Assembly: GCA_963170055.1 (NCBI GenBank)
Contig: CAUJGJ010000093.1
Coordinates: 1,762,501 to 1,780,000 of the forward strand
Source of the DNA: Halisarca cf. caerulea
Taxonomy: Eukaryota; Porifera; Demospongiae; Chondrillida; Halisarcidae
Direction: 5' to 3'
DNA: 17,500 nt
Shown: positions 1 through 11,264 of the stretch, in pieces
Numbering within the stretch: the stretch's first letter is position 1
How the letters are laid out: the number at the start of each line of letters is the position of its first letter
The notes under the pieces: generated by a model
What the model saw: the letters and a program-made list of their open reading frames with translations, nothing else
What the model was told of the DNA's origin: nothing
Databases searched by the model: none
Program-made: the position numbers and the translations under genes

Positions 1-235
1 GCGTGCATGTGTGTGTACATTTAACAAAGCCACTTTGAAGCATTTATGATTGTAAGATCCTCACTCCATGTATGAAACTACTATAGACACTTGAGAAAGG
101 GTAGTTCACTATGACCAACTAGGGGAAGAGTGGTTGCGATCAAAGACCAACTATTGCATGGCCTATAAAATAATTGTCACAGTAGCACTATCTATAGCTT
201 AAAACTTTTAATAATATTATAGAAATTATATACTT

Positions 236-341
236 AAATGGACAGATTCACTTAATACAATCTCTTTACTTGATATAAGGGTTGCACCTGCCGCCACCCG
301 AACTACGGATGAAGGCAGCCGAAGGCCACCTTCTCCCCTAG
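236..341 (-). repeat. Hairpin-ended interspersed repeat, copy 1
   Basis: Read on the minus strand it begins CTAGGGGAGAAGG, forms a hairpin of about 39 bp (arms ending CTAGGGGAG.. and ..CATCCGTAG around GGCC/GGC), then continues GGGTGGCGGCAGGTGCAACC and on for about 70 bp. A second member lies at 11563-11670 in the opposite orientation with about 80% identity by eye. No coding capacity. The class is unknown: either a SINE-like element or a foldback/MITE end. Confidence 0.7.
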
Positions 342-408
342 TCATTATAATTATTCATGTACATGTATGTATGTGTGAATGCATATTTCACTGATTCAAG
401 TGGCTTAC

Positions 409-693
409 CTCTATATGTGGACAGTACACTGACATCACTGAATGTACCACTTCCAACATCAGAAACAGCTCTCACTTGAACTTGATAACTAGTACCAAGA
501 GAAAGGTTCACCAGAGTGACAGATCTTGTTGTCACATCTCTTGTACTCCAACTAGTAGTACCAGTTCTTCTGTACTGTACTTGGTATTTGGTGATGGGAC
601 GATCACTTTGAGGTGCAGTCCAGGTCACAGCAAGAGCTGGTCTTCCTGATCTCACTGCTTTGGTCAGGACAAGAGGACCCACCTTTTGAGGTA
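409..693 (-). CDS. Exon 5: fibronectin type III domain (second copy); gene continues off the left edge
   Basis: 285-bp exon, phase 1-1, exactly as long as exon 4 and coding for a second FN3 domain, about residues 256-350. The same landmarks are present (LAVTWTAP, KYQVQYRR, SYQVQVRAVSDVG, STYRG). It differs from exon 4 at about 13 amino acids, mostly in the N-terminal strand, the GTTSW/SSSSW loop and the VNLSLGT/ESLSPGT turn. The acceptor is TTCTATAG/TACCTC at 694-695 and the donor AGAG/GTAAGC at 408. The strong donor shows that the gene continues to the left of the window, so more FN3 domains and any membrane or cytoplasmic region are not visible. Confidence 0.93.
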
Positions 694-961
694 CTATAGA
701 AAACAATTCAAATTCTCTAACATTCCTCACTTCTGTACTTGGCACTGGTGAATACTAATATTGACAATTGTTGCTATCATGGACTACATTGTCCACTTTA
801 AGGTATGGGGAGTGGAGTAAAACAGCAGTTGTGCCAGTGACGACAGACTTATTACAACCTTATTACCATCCTATCATTATTGACATTAAAATTATTATAA
901 CTACTACATATTATTGTCAATATAAAAACTTTCTTATATTGTTATTATTGATTATGAAATA

Positions 962-1145
962 CAGTAAGACCTCACTTATCCACACCTCAGATATCCAGTT
1001 TCCCTCACCTTCTGCACTTTTTACTGGAACAAAATTGCACTTATCCTAATGTACACTATACTGCTAACCCTCATTTATCCAGTTCCCTCGCTTTATCCGC
1101 AATGTCATCCAGAACGGATGTGTGCGGATAAGTGAGGTCTGACTG
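962..1145. mobile_element. pogo/Tigger-like MITE, 184 bp
   Basis: The ends are inverted copies: left CAGTAAGACCTCACTTATCC, right end (reverse complement) CAGTCAGACCTCACTTATCC, one mismatch in 20. The left flank is TA; the right flank is TT, a possibly mutated TA target duplication. The interior repeats CCTCA..TATCCAGTT.CCCTC twice (about 985 and 1070), a subterminal pattern known from pogo-type elements. It has no coding capacity, so it is a non-autonomous element sitting in intron 4 of the FN3 gene. Confidence 0.75.
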
Positions 1146-1265
1146 TTGCAGCAGACGGTTGTCAAAGGTCTATACTGTACTTACATAGATCGAGAATCAT
1201 AAGGTTTATTATTAAAGAAGCCGGATTAAGTAGCTTGAAATCAGCCAATACATCACAAAGGTATA

Positions 1266-1487
1266 CCCTAAATCGAGAAATTTTTGCAACCAATAATATT
1301 CGCATTTTTCGCAAATTGACTTCACTCGCCAATTTTTTATAGCGAATATTTCCACACATGTTCCAAAGTATACATATAGACAATGTATAGTGAGACTAGT
1401 GAAATTTTTATTTTCAAACTTTCCTGCCTACTAAATTTGACCCCAATTCGCAAAATTTAATGTTCGCAAATATTTCCTGATTTAGGG
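1266..1487. mobile_element. TA-flanked MITE with TCGCAAA-type repeats, 222 bp
   Basis: Inverted ends CCCTAAATC..GAAAT.TTTGC and GCAAATATTTCCTGATTTAGGG are flanked on both sides by TA (1264-1265 and 1488-1489), the target duplication of mariner-type elements. The interior has several copies of TTCGCAAA and AATATTCGC in both orientations. No ORF. It lies 120 bp from the pogo-like MITE in the same intron. Confidence 0.65.
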
Positions 1488-2262
1488 TAATATGATGATG
1501 ACAGTGTAGAATGATAGATTATTTTTTCTCATCACTGGTAACATAAGCTAGTTAATTTTTCTCCACATACGTATGGAATCTTTTGCTAAATGACATAGCT
1601 AAGTTTACAAGGAAGCATGGAGAAGTCTCCACGGTACTAGGAGACTTCTGGCACATGCAGTGATTAGTTGGCACTGCTTGGACATGAAAAGCAGCCCAGA
1701 GTAATGCCCTGCCATTGAAAATGATGACATAGAGGAACATTAGAGATCTAGTCAGTCATTGGCTTCTGTGGTGTTTGATATGTCGGCATAACATGATATT
1801 GTAGTAGGAATAACTAGTCCTTATGTTGGCTTCACCATTTTCAAGATGATCAATTCTCCTGCTTAGGGATTGTTTGAATCAAAAGCCATACTTAAATTTG
1901 ATTCGGATTCAATCAGATGTGATGTACATTCAGTTTCAATGTGCATATGGCTGAGTCCAGTAATTTCAAGCAACCAGAGTTTATGTTGACGTTTATGAAG
2001 TAGAATAGAGTAAGTACTACGCATTTTAATGTGAGTAAAAATTATGAATATTTACAAGTAACACATGACCAGTACATGAGCCAATTCAAACATAATATTT
2101 CTGAACATACAGGATATTGAACATCTCAAAAGGCTTGATATACACTATGAATGAAATGCAATTGCATAGCAACCAACTGTCCTTGATTTTGCAGGACAGT
2201 CTCTGAAAATGCCTCTGTGCCCTGCTTTCCATTAGTATTATTATAATTTAATGCTTATTTTA

Positions 2263-2347
2263 GGTGAACCTCTAATGAGAGACCACCTGTCTTGAGAGAC
2301 CATTTTTACGAACCACAAGGTGGTCTCTCAAAACAGGTACCACTGTA
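2263..2347 (-). mobile_element. Remnant of a CAGTGGTACC-ended element
   Basis: On the minus strand it starts CAGTGGTACCTGTTTTGAGAG at 2347 and runs through repeated GAGAGACCACCT/GGTGGTCTCTC blocks in both orientations, which fold on themselves. Only one clear terminus is seen. The terminal word CAGTGRTACC also occurs at about 10214. Probably a degraded TA-class MITE. Confidence 0.45.
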
Positions 2348-3387
2348 CTTACTTCTGCACACCAAATGACAAGTGACCTGCAAAAGCAGTAAATATCCTG
2401 CAAATTGTTGATGTACATGATATTTAATGCAAAAATTAAGGTAACACTTTAGGGTTAATTTACATTGGAAAAAGTTACAAGTTAAAAGTTAACAGTTAAT
2501 ATATATTTATGACATAGCTCATGATGTACGGGACAGAAAATCCCTAATTTTGCATTCTCAAAGGCTTTTTAGTGATGATTTCATCAGCAAATTACAAGCA
2601 ATGTATCATTATGAATGCTTAATAGTAACTCCTTCTCCAATTTGAACGTTCTCAGTTGCGCCTGCTCTTCTACGCACCTTCGCAGTGGATTCCTAATAAG
2701 TCTCTTTGTTGTCTCATCTCGGACAAACCGCTTTTAATGTATTGGATGAGAATTGTATCTATCATTAAACAGAATCAAAATTACAAGAAGTCGATTAAAT
2801 GAAACTTCGAAACCGGATACAGTGCTTTCGCTCGCTGCAACAAGGCAAAAAATGTACCTTCGGTGACGTATTGTGTAAGAGTATTACTATGTCATATACT
2901 GAGCTGGTAGTAGGGAGTTAGCAGTTAACCTTTAGCGCTATTCCATTAACTTTTACTCGAAATGAGCTAAAGGCCATGATCCGTACTGTAAGCCATTGCA
3001 AATGGTAATCATATTTTCTCAACAAATGTATTGCACAGAAACCACCTACTAACTGCTGTAAGTGAACATTGGAATTCAGCAAAAGATAGTACACGACAAC
3101 AGTAAGCACATGGTACAATGAAGTTTGGCAAACGCAACTCATATACAGGAAACGACATCAAATCATTGTGCATTACTGCCAAATTATGCATGAGTAACAC
3201 AAGATTGTGATAGTATCTTGAACATGCAAATGATATTGTCTTCTTGTTAAATTATGCTATCATTATAAACACGTATGTACAAGTACATGCACATATCCAA
3301 GTATACATGCCCCCTGTGGCCCCCTACTTCCTACAACTATGGTATATGCATACTGTATATCTATTCAAGTATCAGGATTCAAATTAC

Positions 3388-3672
3388 CTCTATATGTGGA
3401 CAGTACTCTCACATCACTGAATGGACCATTTCCAACATCAGAAACAGCTCTCACTTGAACTTGATAACTAGTGCCAGGAGAAAGGCTCTCCAGAGTGACT
3501 GATCTTGTTGTCACATCTCTTGTACTCCAACTACTAGAACTAGTTCTTCTGTACTGTACTTGGTATTTGGTGATGGGACGATCACTTTGAGGTGCAGTCC
3601 AGGTCACAGTCAGAGCTGGTCTTCCTGATCTCACTGCTTTAGTTAGGATAGGAGAACCCACCTTTTGAGGTA
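3388..3672 (-). CDS. Exon 4: fibronectin type III domain (first copy)
   Basis: 285-bp exon (95 codons), phase 1-1, one complete FN3 domain, about residues 161-255. FN3 landmarks in order: N-terminal Pro (VPQKVG), the B-strand Trp in LTVTWTAP, the C-strand KYQVQYRR, the loop STRDVTTRSVTLESLSPGT, then the tyrosine-corner strand TSYQVQVRAVSDVG, and the end VLSTYRG. The acceptor is TTTCTGCAG/TACCTC and the donor AGAG/GTAATT. The domain takes part in extracellular protein contacts. It is 93% identical in DNA (19 differences in 285 bp, counted by eye) to the FN3 exon at 409-693, so the two arose by recent exon duplication. The function of the whole protein is unknown. Confidence 0.93.
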
Positions 3673-5445
3673 CTGCAGAAACAATGACAATTTTCTGACA
3701 TCATTTTTCCGACCTTCTTACTTGTTACTACGTATTTATAACTACTTGCATGTGATACAGGATTATTTAGAGGATTGATTCACCTATAGGAGAAGAGCAC
3801 TTGCTAAGGATATAGATGGTACCGGACCATCAATAATTATAATTATGACATTTGTGTTGTGTTTCAACTTTGAATAGATATATAGATTCCGATGGCATAT
3901 ATGTATTACACATACATAATACATTGTATATTACATATCTGTATTATAATGTTACCATAAATATTAATAACAAATTGAAAGGTATAGTGAAGCCATACAT
4001 GGATGAGTTCTTCTCAAGTGCCAAGCAGAGATGAATAAGTCCCATACAGTCACTGGCCTAGAATGATATATGTGGACTGATGCATGCATGTTGTTTTGTG
4101 CACAAAGTCCTATTCATGTAGGACTGGAAATTTGGGGAGACACTGTATAGCATTGCAATACAACCTCCTACTTACTGTGCAGGAATGAGTACTCACACTC
4201 TACTCACTGCGTACAAGAGGAGCAATACCATAGTATTCTGATTTGAGGTGTGTAGGGAAAGTATATGCATGGTAGGGTTTCTGGGGCCACAAATGGCATT
4301 ATGGTCAGCGGGGCAATGGAGATGATGTTTGAAAACCAAGAAGTGCATAATCAAAGAAGCAAAAACAAACATTTCCAAAGAAGTAGCAATTAACATATAG
4401 TTGAAAAATGTGGGAGCTAAGGGAGGGGGATAAGTCAAGGTTGCAAGCGACTGCACGATGAAGATGCAGAGAAAGGCTAATGGTGTCACCAGAACAGACT
4501 GAGAGACTAATGAGGCTGTGAGAGAAAGTCAGAGTAGAAGTGGTATTCAAAAAATGAAAGAAGGTGAGAATGTTGGATGGAGATGGTGGAGGATAGAAAG
4601 GGAAGCCTGGAGAAGATGGTGTTAGTTGGAGTAGGTACAGTATGTGAAAGAAGTTGGAAAATGTCCCAGTAAGTGAGTGAGAGATACCTTCCTATGAAAC
4701 TATGACGTACGTATATTTAGCAAATTGTGTTCGTTGTAGCATAGTGGACAACTCCTGTTCCTGGAGATCCTGCATGCATGATTCAGAATTGATTGAGTGA
4801 TTGATCTGAGGACATACCCCTCCAGAGAGTAGCTGAGGCTATTTATGGTCCCTTTAGAAAAATTATTACAGACATACTGTATGTATGTAGATGGCTGTTA
4901 CAGACTATTACATACAGGATAATGTGGGGAGGCAATTGTATCTCAAAAAAATGAAACTATCCTAATACATATGTATACAAACAATATGCATGTTCACATA
5001 CTGTTTGCAACATGTAATAAAGGAGGACGACGGAATACTCCAATACCAGATACAAGTTAATAGAAAGAAGAAATAAGCAGCTTTAAATGCTCCAAAATAC
5101 ACCAAAATTGACTTCAAAGTACCATTATATGCACACTTGCCTATTTTGCCATTTTATTTTCGTGTCTTCCCTACCTATGTACGCATGGAGAACTACTGTA
5201 CAGTACCCTAAGGATATTACGTACACTAGTCTATGCATGAAATTTGTAATTTGTACAACAATTGGCAAAATCCTTCAGGGGTAGAAACTGGACTCTCTAT
5301 ATTCTGGAAAATACTCCCCCCCCCCCCCCACACACACACTGCATACAATTGGCAATCCTATATAGCATATAATTTATACAACTCAACATCCTGAAAGCAC
5401 CAGTTAAACAGAAATTAACCAATCTATTAGTATAATATTTTTTAC
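3673..5445 (-). other. Intron 3 of the Ig/FN3 gene
   Basis: 1,773 bp. TA-rich, with tiny palindromes near 3890-3960. From about 4400 to 4640 the plus strand is markedly purine-rich (GA-rich), so the transcribed minus strand is pyrimidine-rich; this creates hydrophobic open frames there that are not credible genes. Poly-C/(CA)n near the stalk exon. No other features seen. Confidence 0.75.
5316..5339 (+). repeat. Poly-C(14) followed by short (CA)n
   Basis: Fourteen C residues then CACACACACA. A similar C(10) run lies at 15305-15314 and a C(7)ACCCCACCCC run at about 11284 and 12416. Low complexity; run lengths may carry sequencing error. Confidence 0.9.
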
Positions 5446-5571
5446 CTGTCATCTTCGGAGGTGAAGTTGAGGACGTCACTGGTGATGTAGACGTTGGTGT
5501 GGTTGGTTTTTGTGTTGTCACACTCTCAGTCCCTGGTGATGCTGTGGACTCAGTGGTGGGTTTTGGTGAGA
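5446..5571 (-). CDS. Exon 3: Thr/Ser/Pro-rich stalk
   Basis: 126-bp exon (42 codons), phase 1-1, coding for a low-complexity linker dominated by Thr, Ser and Pro (for example SPKPTTESTASP and QKPTTPTSTSP). Such segments are usually O-glycosylated stalks that hold ectodomains away from the membrane; that role is inferred from composition. The acceptor follows a clear pyrimidine tract (TTTTGTCTTCTCTTCTTTG..ATACAG) and leaves TC, which joins the G of the Ig exon to give Val (GTC). The donor is ACAG/GTAAAA at 5445. The matching phase, splice sites and composition support membership of this gene. The 9.8-kb gap to the Ig exon is the weak point: this exon could belong to a second gene whose 5' end was not recognised. 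Confidence 0.62.
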
Positions 5572-8500
5572 CTGTATGCAGTGTAGCAAAGAAGAGAAGA
5601 CAAAAGAGTCATATTATACAGTGTACGTAAGATGAAGTCATTATAATGTTGACAAGATTAGAGGGGTAGCAGGTTTGTATACTACAGTAGATTACAGTAA
5701 AATGTCATGTCAAAGTGTCTATTGTAAATGATTGAACCATGTAATGCTGGTCATGATGTACTGAAGGACATTGTTTCTTGAGCATCCAAGAAAAACCAGG
5801 CAACCTAATGCTGCTATTCATTGAGATTCTTCTTGTTTATTTCTGTCACGAGTCAGATTAGAATGCATAATCCACCTTCTGGTCAGGTCAAGCATGCATA
5901 GAAGTACTAGTATGATCAACAATGACTGAGAGAAAATTTTTCATACACCATGCAGAATTACGGGTGTAAGCTGCACTGTTTAGGGTGGATGTCACTGATA
6001 CGTATGTAGATTTAGCACTACAGACTGATGTAAGAGATTGGCAGTAAAACAAAATGTTATTCAAAATTTACTATGGCACAGTACAGTATACTGATTTGTA
6101 TGTACAGTATCTGACAAAAGCACTCACATAGCTACAGTATTTAATCAAATGTTTTGACAATTGCAGTGTATTGAATTGGCTTCATAAATTAGAAGTTACT
6201 CAAAGTGGATAACATGTTATTTTCATTATTGACATTTGAAGACAAAACACTATAGATTCAAGCAGGAGATCATAGTATGGGAAGCAGTACAGGGAAAAGT
6301 GATATCTCAGAACTTTTAATAATTATCGATGCTAAAGTGATAAGATTCCACGTGAAAATGAAGGCTAGTGAAGCAGGACAATGAATCAATTTATTTGTGT
6401 AAAGAAATAGTCCAGCCATTCGTATATACACCTTGGGTGCTTGTGTATGAGCATGGGTCACAGCTGGCTGGAGTAGCAAAGTAAACACTTCTTGAACATA
6501 TGTATGTACATAATATGTATTATAAAATGAATGTTTTGGCAGTTGTAGTACCTATCACTTAGTACATGCATTCTATTGTCTCTTATACTGTGTACTGTAT
6601 TATTTCTGCAAGTATTCAGACACTGCTTCAATCTAAGAATTACTATGCTTTGATGAAGACAAGATGATAGATTGCAAACAAATGTATATGCAGTAATCAG
6701 CATACAAACTGGAGGGGTGTCAACAAAAGGGTTATTATCGTATCACAGCCCTATGCAGTTTACTATAGTTATTCTAGTCTATAAAGTTATGGTTACATAA
6801 CTTGGAAAAGTACTTCACAATATGACACAACACTTTAGTGCATAAAGACACACTAGTTAGTATAGAAATTATACATATAGTATAGGCTCCAATTATCAGC
6901 TACTGTAATATGGATAGACATAGCTACGTATATTGGTAGATAAAAGGTCCCACACCCTTGGTGCCACTAAAATGTGCTGTTGTGTAAAGAGGTTGATGCT
7001 GTAATCAGTGACTATCTAACCGATTTTGACTGTACACTTATAGACTGCTTATGAATCAATACTTGGACCAGGTATTTATCTGGTAGTGTGGGAAATTTGA
7101 CTGCATAATATACCATCCATTTAAGATTCTCCTTGACCAACCCAATGATAGGAATCTTCCAAAGAACTTTCTTAACTGCTACTGTCTAATACAGTCATAA
7201 AGTGTGTGAACGCAAGCACATTTGATAAAAACAGCAGTGAGCTGTGGTTAATGCAGAGTCCTGAGAGTAGGAACCTCATGCACTGGGTGAGCATATGCAT
7301 GCATTTTGGCTGTGCTTCCACCATTATAGCATCTAGTATGAGTACAAGAATTCGGAGATAGAGCTCAATCAAGACTCCCTACATCTTAGGGGAGGCCATG
7401 CAACATGCAACATGCAACACGTAAATGTCTGGAGATGGGCAGGAGGTGAGGGAATTCAATGGGGGGTAACTACATCACTGAGTAGTAATGAAGAATCCCC
7501 TAATTCACATACTGTGCAGTTTAAACATTCTCCAGGTCAAAGTTTTGCAGATAACTACTTTCAAAATTAGTATCATTGACTAAAGTTGCAAAACATCTAT
7601 AGATATTACGTCTTGTAAGACATGCTTGCATGCGTGTATCTAATCATTTGTTAACCCCACAGATCCTTCAATGTGAACAGCACATTTAAGTACAATGTGA
7701 AGCCAAAGAATTCGATTAATGTCTGCAATTTGCGAGAAACAGTTTACGACTATCGTAATAATATGTTGATAGTCTGAGTATGTACTGCTAGTGGTTTCCC
7801 ATTACATAAAATCTCAAAAGTTTTCTGATCTGAATCCCAGCATTGAGGATTTCAGGGCATTCTGAATGTGCATGCACATCTAGAATGCTTGCATGTACAT
7901 CCTAAACATTTTGCAGGATCTGGGGGTTAATTGGTCTCAAAAGTACACTTTTGTAGGTATTATGTAAATATCCTCCATATACATGTGGTACTTAGTACAG
8001 TATCTCACCTTCATAAAGACCCAGTGTATGCTTTAGAGACCTACTTATATATTAAGCGGCAGCATGATGATATTATGTTCCACAATAAGATGTGTATAAA
8101 CGCATGTAAGTACATATCGATATACTGCATATACTGCATATAATATGCATATAATTGAATTTGTACTTCACTCGACAAACCTATTGTTGCTATACTCAAT
8201 TCATCAGATACACAATGAATGACATTTTGCACAGAAGATTTAAGGGGTTAACAGAGGTAGAAGATAGCATTTGACATGTTTCATAGCAGAAAACCCATTT
8301 TTATCTGACACAACAGCCACAGAGAAACTCCACTGAATACTTTGGCAAGTTGCCTTGAATTGGCTTCACCAACTTGAGTTACAAACACAGACACTTACCA
8401 GACAAAACACCCTAAATTAGTTTCACTGATCACAGTATGAGATACACTACATTCATTACTTCTAATAGCTAATTAGTATTAACAAATTAATTCTCAGCAA

Positions 8501-9316
8501 TTTAGAATTAATTCGAAGTACCATCGACACTAAAGTGACATCTCACTTCAACAGGAATGTACTAATATGGAGTACGGTAGTACTCAATATGTAGGATTAA
8601 CACGGAAAAACATGGCCGCCATACATTAGCGAACATTTGTTTTCATTGATAAACTAACGGTATGGTGACTCCATAGTTTTTAGTAAGTAGATTTTGGCAC
8701 ATTTTGACACACCAGCTACAAGGAAAAGTAGTTTAAAATCTTCGCAAAGCTATCTCTTTAAAGAAATGCGAAGTACACTCGCTGAGGTATGGGTCTGCAA
8801 CACCATAGCATTTCAAGATTATATCATTCTTCTCGTCGTTTTTTCAAACTGAGCTACAGGCTGCCACGAAGGGTCCAGCGGTCTAATCTTTCGCCAGTGA
8901 GCTCCGATTGTTAGTGCGAAGTGCCTTTTGTAGGTCTTGAAGCCATACCTACACTTCTAAAGTGAGAAAAATTCTAATAGGCAAATCCCATTACCGAAAT
9001 GGCTATGCAAGACTAGGCGTACATGTACATACACAAGGAAAGCGTTCTATGGTTCGATGATCGTTACGACTTCAGCGCTCTTTTGTTTGAGCCCTTGTTT
9101 CTACGTGGGTACATTGATTTTAGTCAGGTAGCTGCATACTTTTAGCTTCTTATCTTACAGGACTTGATTATGTTCCTTCTCAACTGCAGTGGAAACCGTT
9201 AACAGACTCTATTCAAACAACTGTTTCTTAAAGGAAAAATCGCACAAGCAAGAGTGTATGAAAACCATTTTAAAATGGTAAAAGGATGTAGGATTGACAC
9301 AGTACTGTGCAAAAAG
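5572..9316 (-). other. Large intron 2, right-flank portion without recognisable genes
   Basis: Apart from the fragment at 7125-7192 I see no exon, RNA gene or well-bounded repeat. There is a CATGCAA triple repeat at about 7398-7418 and a word shared by 8523-8553 and 9869-9896 (GACACTAAAGTGACATCTCACTTCA and relatives), probably an old repeat. A domain-sized exon hidden here cannot be fully excluded. Confidence 0.6.
7125..7192 (+). repeat. Diverged copy of the FSLTNP fragment
   Basis: Matches 14773-14832 at about 75% (shared TCCTTGACCAA.CC, GATRGGA, TTCCAA.GAA, TAACTGCT-like blocks) and conserves the peptide FSLTNP..G.FQ. It ends in a stop (TAA). No other supporting signals were found. Confidence 0.4.
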
Positions 9317-9741
9317 GCCTCATCAAAAGGATCCTCCAAAAACACTTGGAACAAGGGTGAGTTGCAAAACAGGTACAGGGCTAGGTGGGCAAAGGGCAAG
9401 ACAGGTATAGAGCTAGACGAGCATAGGACTACACATACATGAGGCTAGACGGGTACAGGGCTAGACAGAGTTTAATTGGCCTGAGTGTAGACTGTGCAAA
9501 TTCCTAAATCCTGCAGCAAATACGTATAATGTGCTGCACATGAGGGATGTAGGAATTTGTACAGTCTACACGCAGGCCAATTAAACTCTGTCTAGCCCTA
9601 TGCCCGTCTAGCCTCATGTATGTGTAGCCCTATGCTCGTCTAGCCCTATGCCTGTCTTGCCCTTTGCCCGCCTAGCCCTGTACCTGTTTTGCAACTCACC
9701 CTTGTTCCAAGTGTTTTTGGAGGATCCTTTTTTGATAAGGC
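9317..9741. repeat. Long inverted repeat (foldback), arms about 195 bp
   Basis: Bases 9317-9510 and 9547-9741 are reverse complements at about 95% (roughly ten mismatches and a small indel by eye), separated by about 36 bp that include a further GCAGCA/TGCTGC pair. Each arm carries a degenerate 16-bp minisatellite, GGGCTAGACGGGCATA and variants, about four units. The arms begin and end with a GGATCCTCCAAAAACACTTG block. Short CAAAAAGG/CAAAAGG words lie just outside both ends and may be remains of a target duplication. The structure lies in the large intron of the Ig/FN3 gene, so a transcript would contain a strong hairpin. No protein is encoded. Confidence 0.9.
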
Positions 9742-10149
9742 TACACAAAAGGAATGGTGGTTATATAAGAAAATACGTAAATATAAAGGAATTTGAGAAA
9801 ATTATTCATCTGTGCTAAATGAATAATACACAAATATACACAAAAATTTAAAATTAACTCAACTAGTATTGATACTAAAGAGACATCTCACTTTAATAAG
9901 TGAAATTCAAAATTAGAGGAGCAATAATAACTCATTTGTGCAAATACACATTACCAAAACTGTCAAAACTATTAGCAGTTGTACATGTTAATATAGCATA
10001 GTGCACTGTATTATTTTTGCAAGTACAATGAAAACTATGAAATAAGGACACCACTGAGACCACAGTAAGCTGTTCTGTATACGGAGGTGACCATATTTCA
10101 GAGGATTCAAATGAACACATGTCAATGTGAGGGACTTCAAATAGGACAG

Positions 10150-10214
10150 AGTAATGGTGTCCTGCTTAAGGAGGTTTCTGCTTTTCAGTGGTGTCTTTTG
10201 ATAGAGGTATCACT
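10150..10214 (-). mobile_element. Second CAGTGATACC-ended remnant
   Basis: On the minus strand it begins CAGTGATACCTCTATCAAAAG at 10214, followed by GACACCACTGAAAAGCAG and an AAACCTCC..GGACACCA block. Terminus and layout resemble the remnant at 2263-2347, but the body is diverged and no opposite end could be fixed. It may extend left to about 10060. Confidence 0.35.
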
Positions 10215-10594
10215 GTATTCACTTATAAATTGTTTCAATAACAGCAAGATGATGAAGGACGGCTAAACATACGATGATGAAGACACAGACTAGAAGAAAG
10301 TACAGCAAAATGAAAACAGGGGTGACAAAACTTATCTACTATGCCCATGTCTAAATCATTATAGCTTACCTACGTACTATACCCGGGGGGAGATGGGAGT
10401 ACTTGGGGAGGGACTGTTCAGAAATTACTACCGGTATGTTGACGAGGCATACCATCAGAGCTCGAAAATGCAACCGGACATCAGACATTTTCCGATCATT
10501 TTCAGTAAATGTCCGGATGTTATGAACTTTGTCAGGACATTGTGTCTGCTCAAAGGAAGTATTTATGGCTATAGGAGGCTGTCAAAGTTCAGGT

Positions 10595-10740
10595 GACATG
10601 CAGATTTGTGGTCTGTCACTTTCTGCTATTAATCAGGTATGGCAGCATAAGATAGAAACAGCTGTTTGACATGCAGATTTGTGGTCTGTCACTTTCTGCT
10701 ATCAATCAGGTATGGCACCATAAGATAGAAACAGCTGTTT
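10595..10740 (+). repeat. Two tandem copies of a 73-bp unit
   Basis: 10595-10667 and 10668-10740 are head-to-tail copies, starting GACATGCAGATTTGTGG and ending GAAACAGCTGTTT, with two mismatches. A recent local duplication in non-coding DNA. Confidence 0.95.
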
Positions 10741-11264
10741 AGTAGCCTTGCAGTTCAAAACAGCCTTTCCTTACATGTACGTATATGGACACAGGTGCTT
10801 TAGAATTCAGTTGCACAAAGCCTTTTTGCTTACACTGAAAGCACTACTATTGCTTTGTGACTGGGGAGATGCTAAATTTCTACGCATATAGTATGAAAAT
10901 ACCAGAAACTGCATATGTATGCTGATGTACAACTGCATACATGATACAGTAGCAAGGAGAAACTAGCAAAGTATGTGATTGCTATAGTCATATTATCATC
11001 TCCGAGCAAATATGTGAATGTCTGGGCATTCTGGAGTTTGTCAGGACATGATTTCCAGACACTTCCAAAAGTTTTCGTGAGCTCTGTACCATAAAGGGTT
11101 TAAGGGTACCCATCTCTTACAAGTTTCTCAGGCTTTCTATTGCTATATTTTGAAGTAATTTGCAAGATGAACAGGTGGCAATTTCACTGTTACAACCAAC
11201 ACCCATAGCAGAAAATTAACAAGATTATGAACTAGAGTGATTACACACGAGAGTTCAAACAAGA

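Larger units (their letters stand above)
694..3387 (-). other. Intron 4 of the Ig/FN3 gene
   Basis: 2,694-bp intron with two MITEs (962-1145, 1266-1487) and the remnant at 2263-2347. Between 2460 and 2500 there is a short run of AGTTAMA-like heptamers. The rest (1490-2260, 2500-3387) shows nothing recognisable; the short ORFs on both strands lack domains or codon structure. Confidence 0.8.
9742..11264. other. Intronic or intergenic stretch with minor repeats
   Basis: Holds the CAGTGATACC remnant, the 73-bp tandem repeat and two related blocks (about 10507-10545 and 11013-11050) sharing TTTGTCAGGACAT and about 75% identity. CTGTATTATTTTTGCAAGTA at about 10004 recurs at about 6593. No credible gene seen. 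Confidence 0.6.

Noticed and set aside
4193..4550. Minus-strand hydrophobic ORFs (98 and 81 codons), one with a signal-peptide-like start
   Set aside because: They lie in the purine-skewed stretch, overlap in different frames, and have no domain or splice support.
8595..8640. AACATGGCCGCC as a translation start
   Set aside because: Good start context, but the frame stops after five codons (ATG GCC GCC ATA CAT TAG), and no donor is evident before the stop.
10393..10596. 67-codon plus-strand ORF (PDIRHFPIIFSKCPDVMNF..)
   Set aside because: A weak partner at 11013-11050 carries a stop; the sequence looks like old repeat DNA, with no start context or domain.
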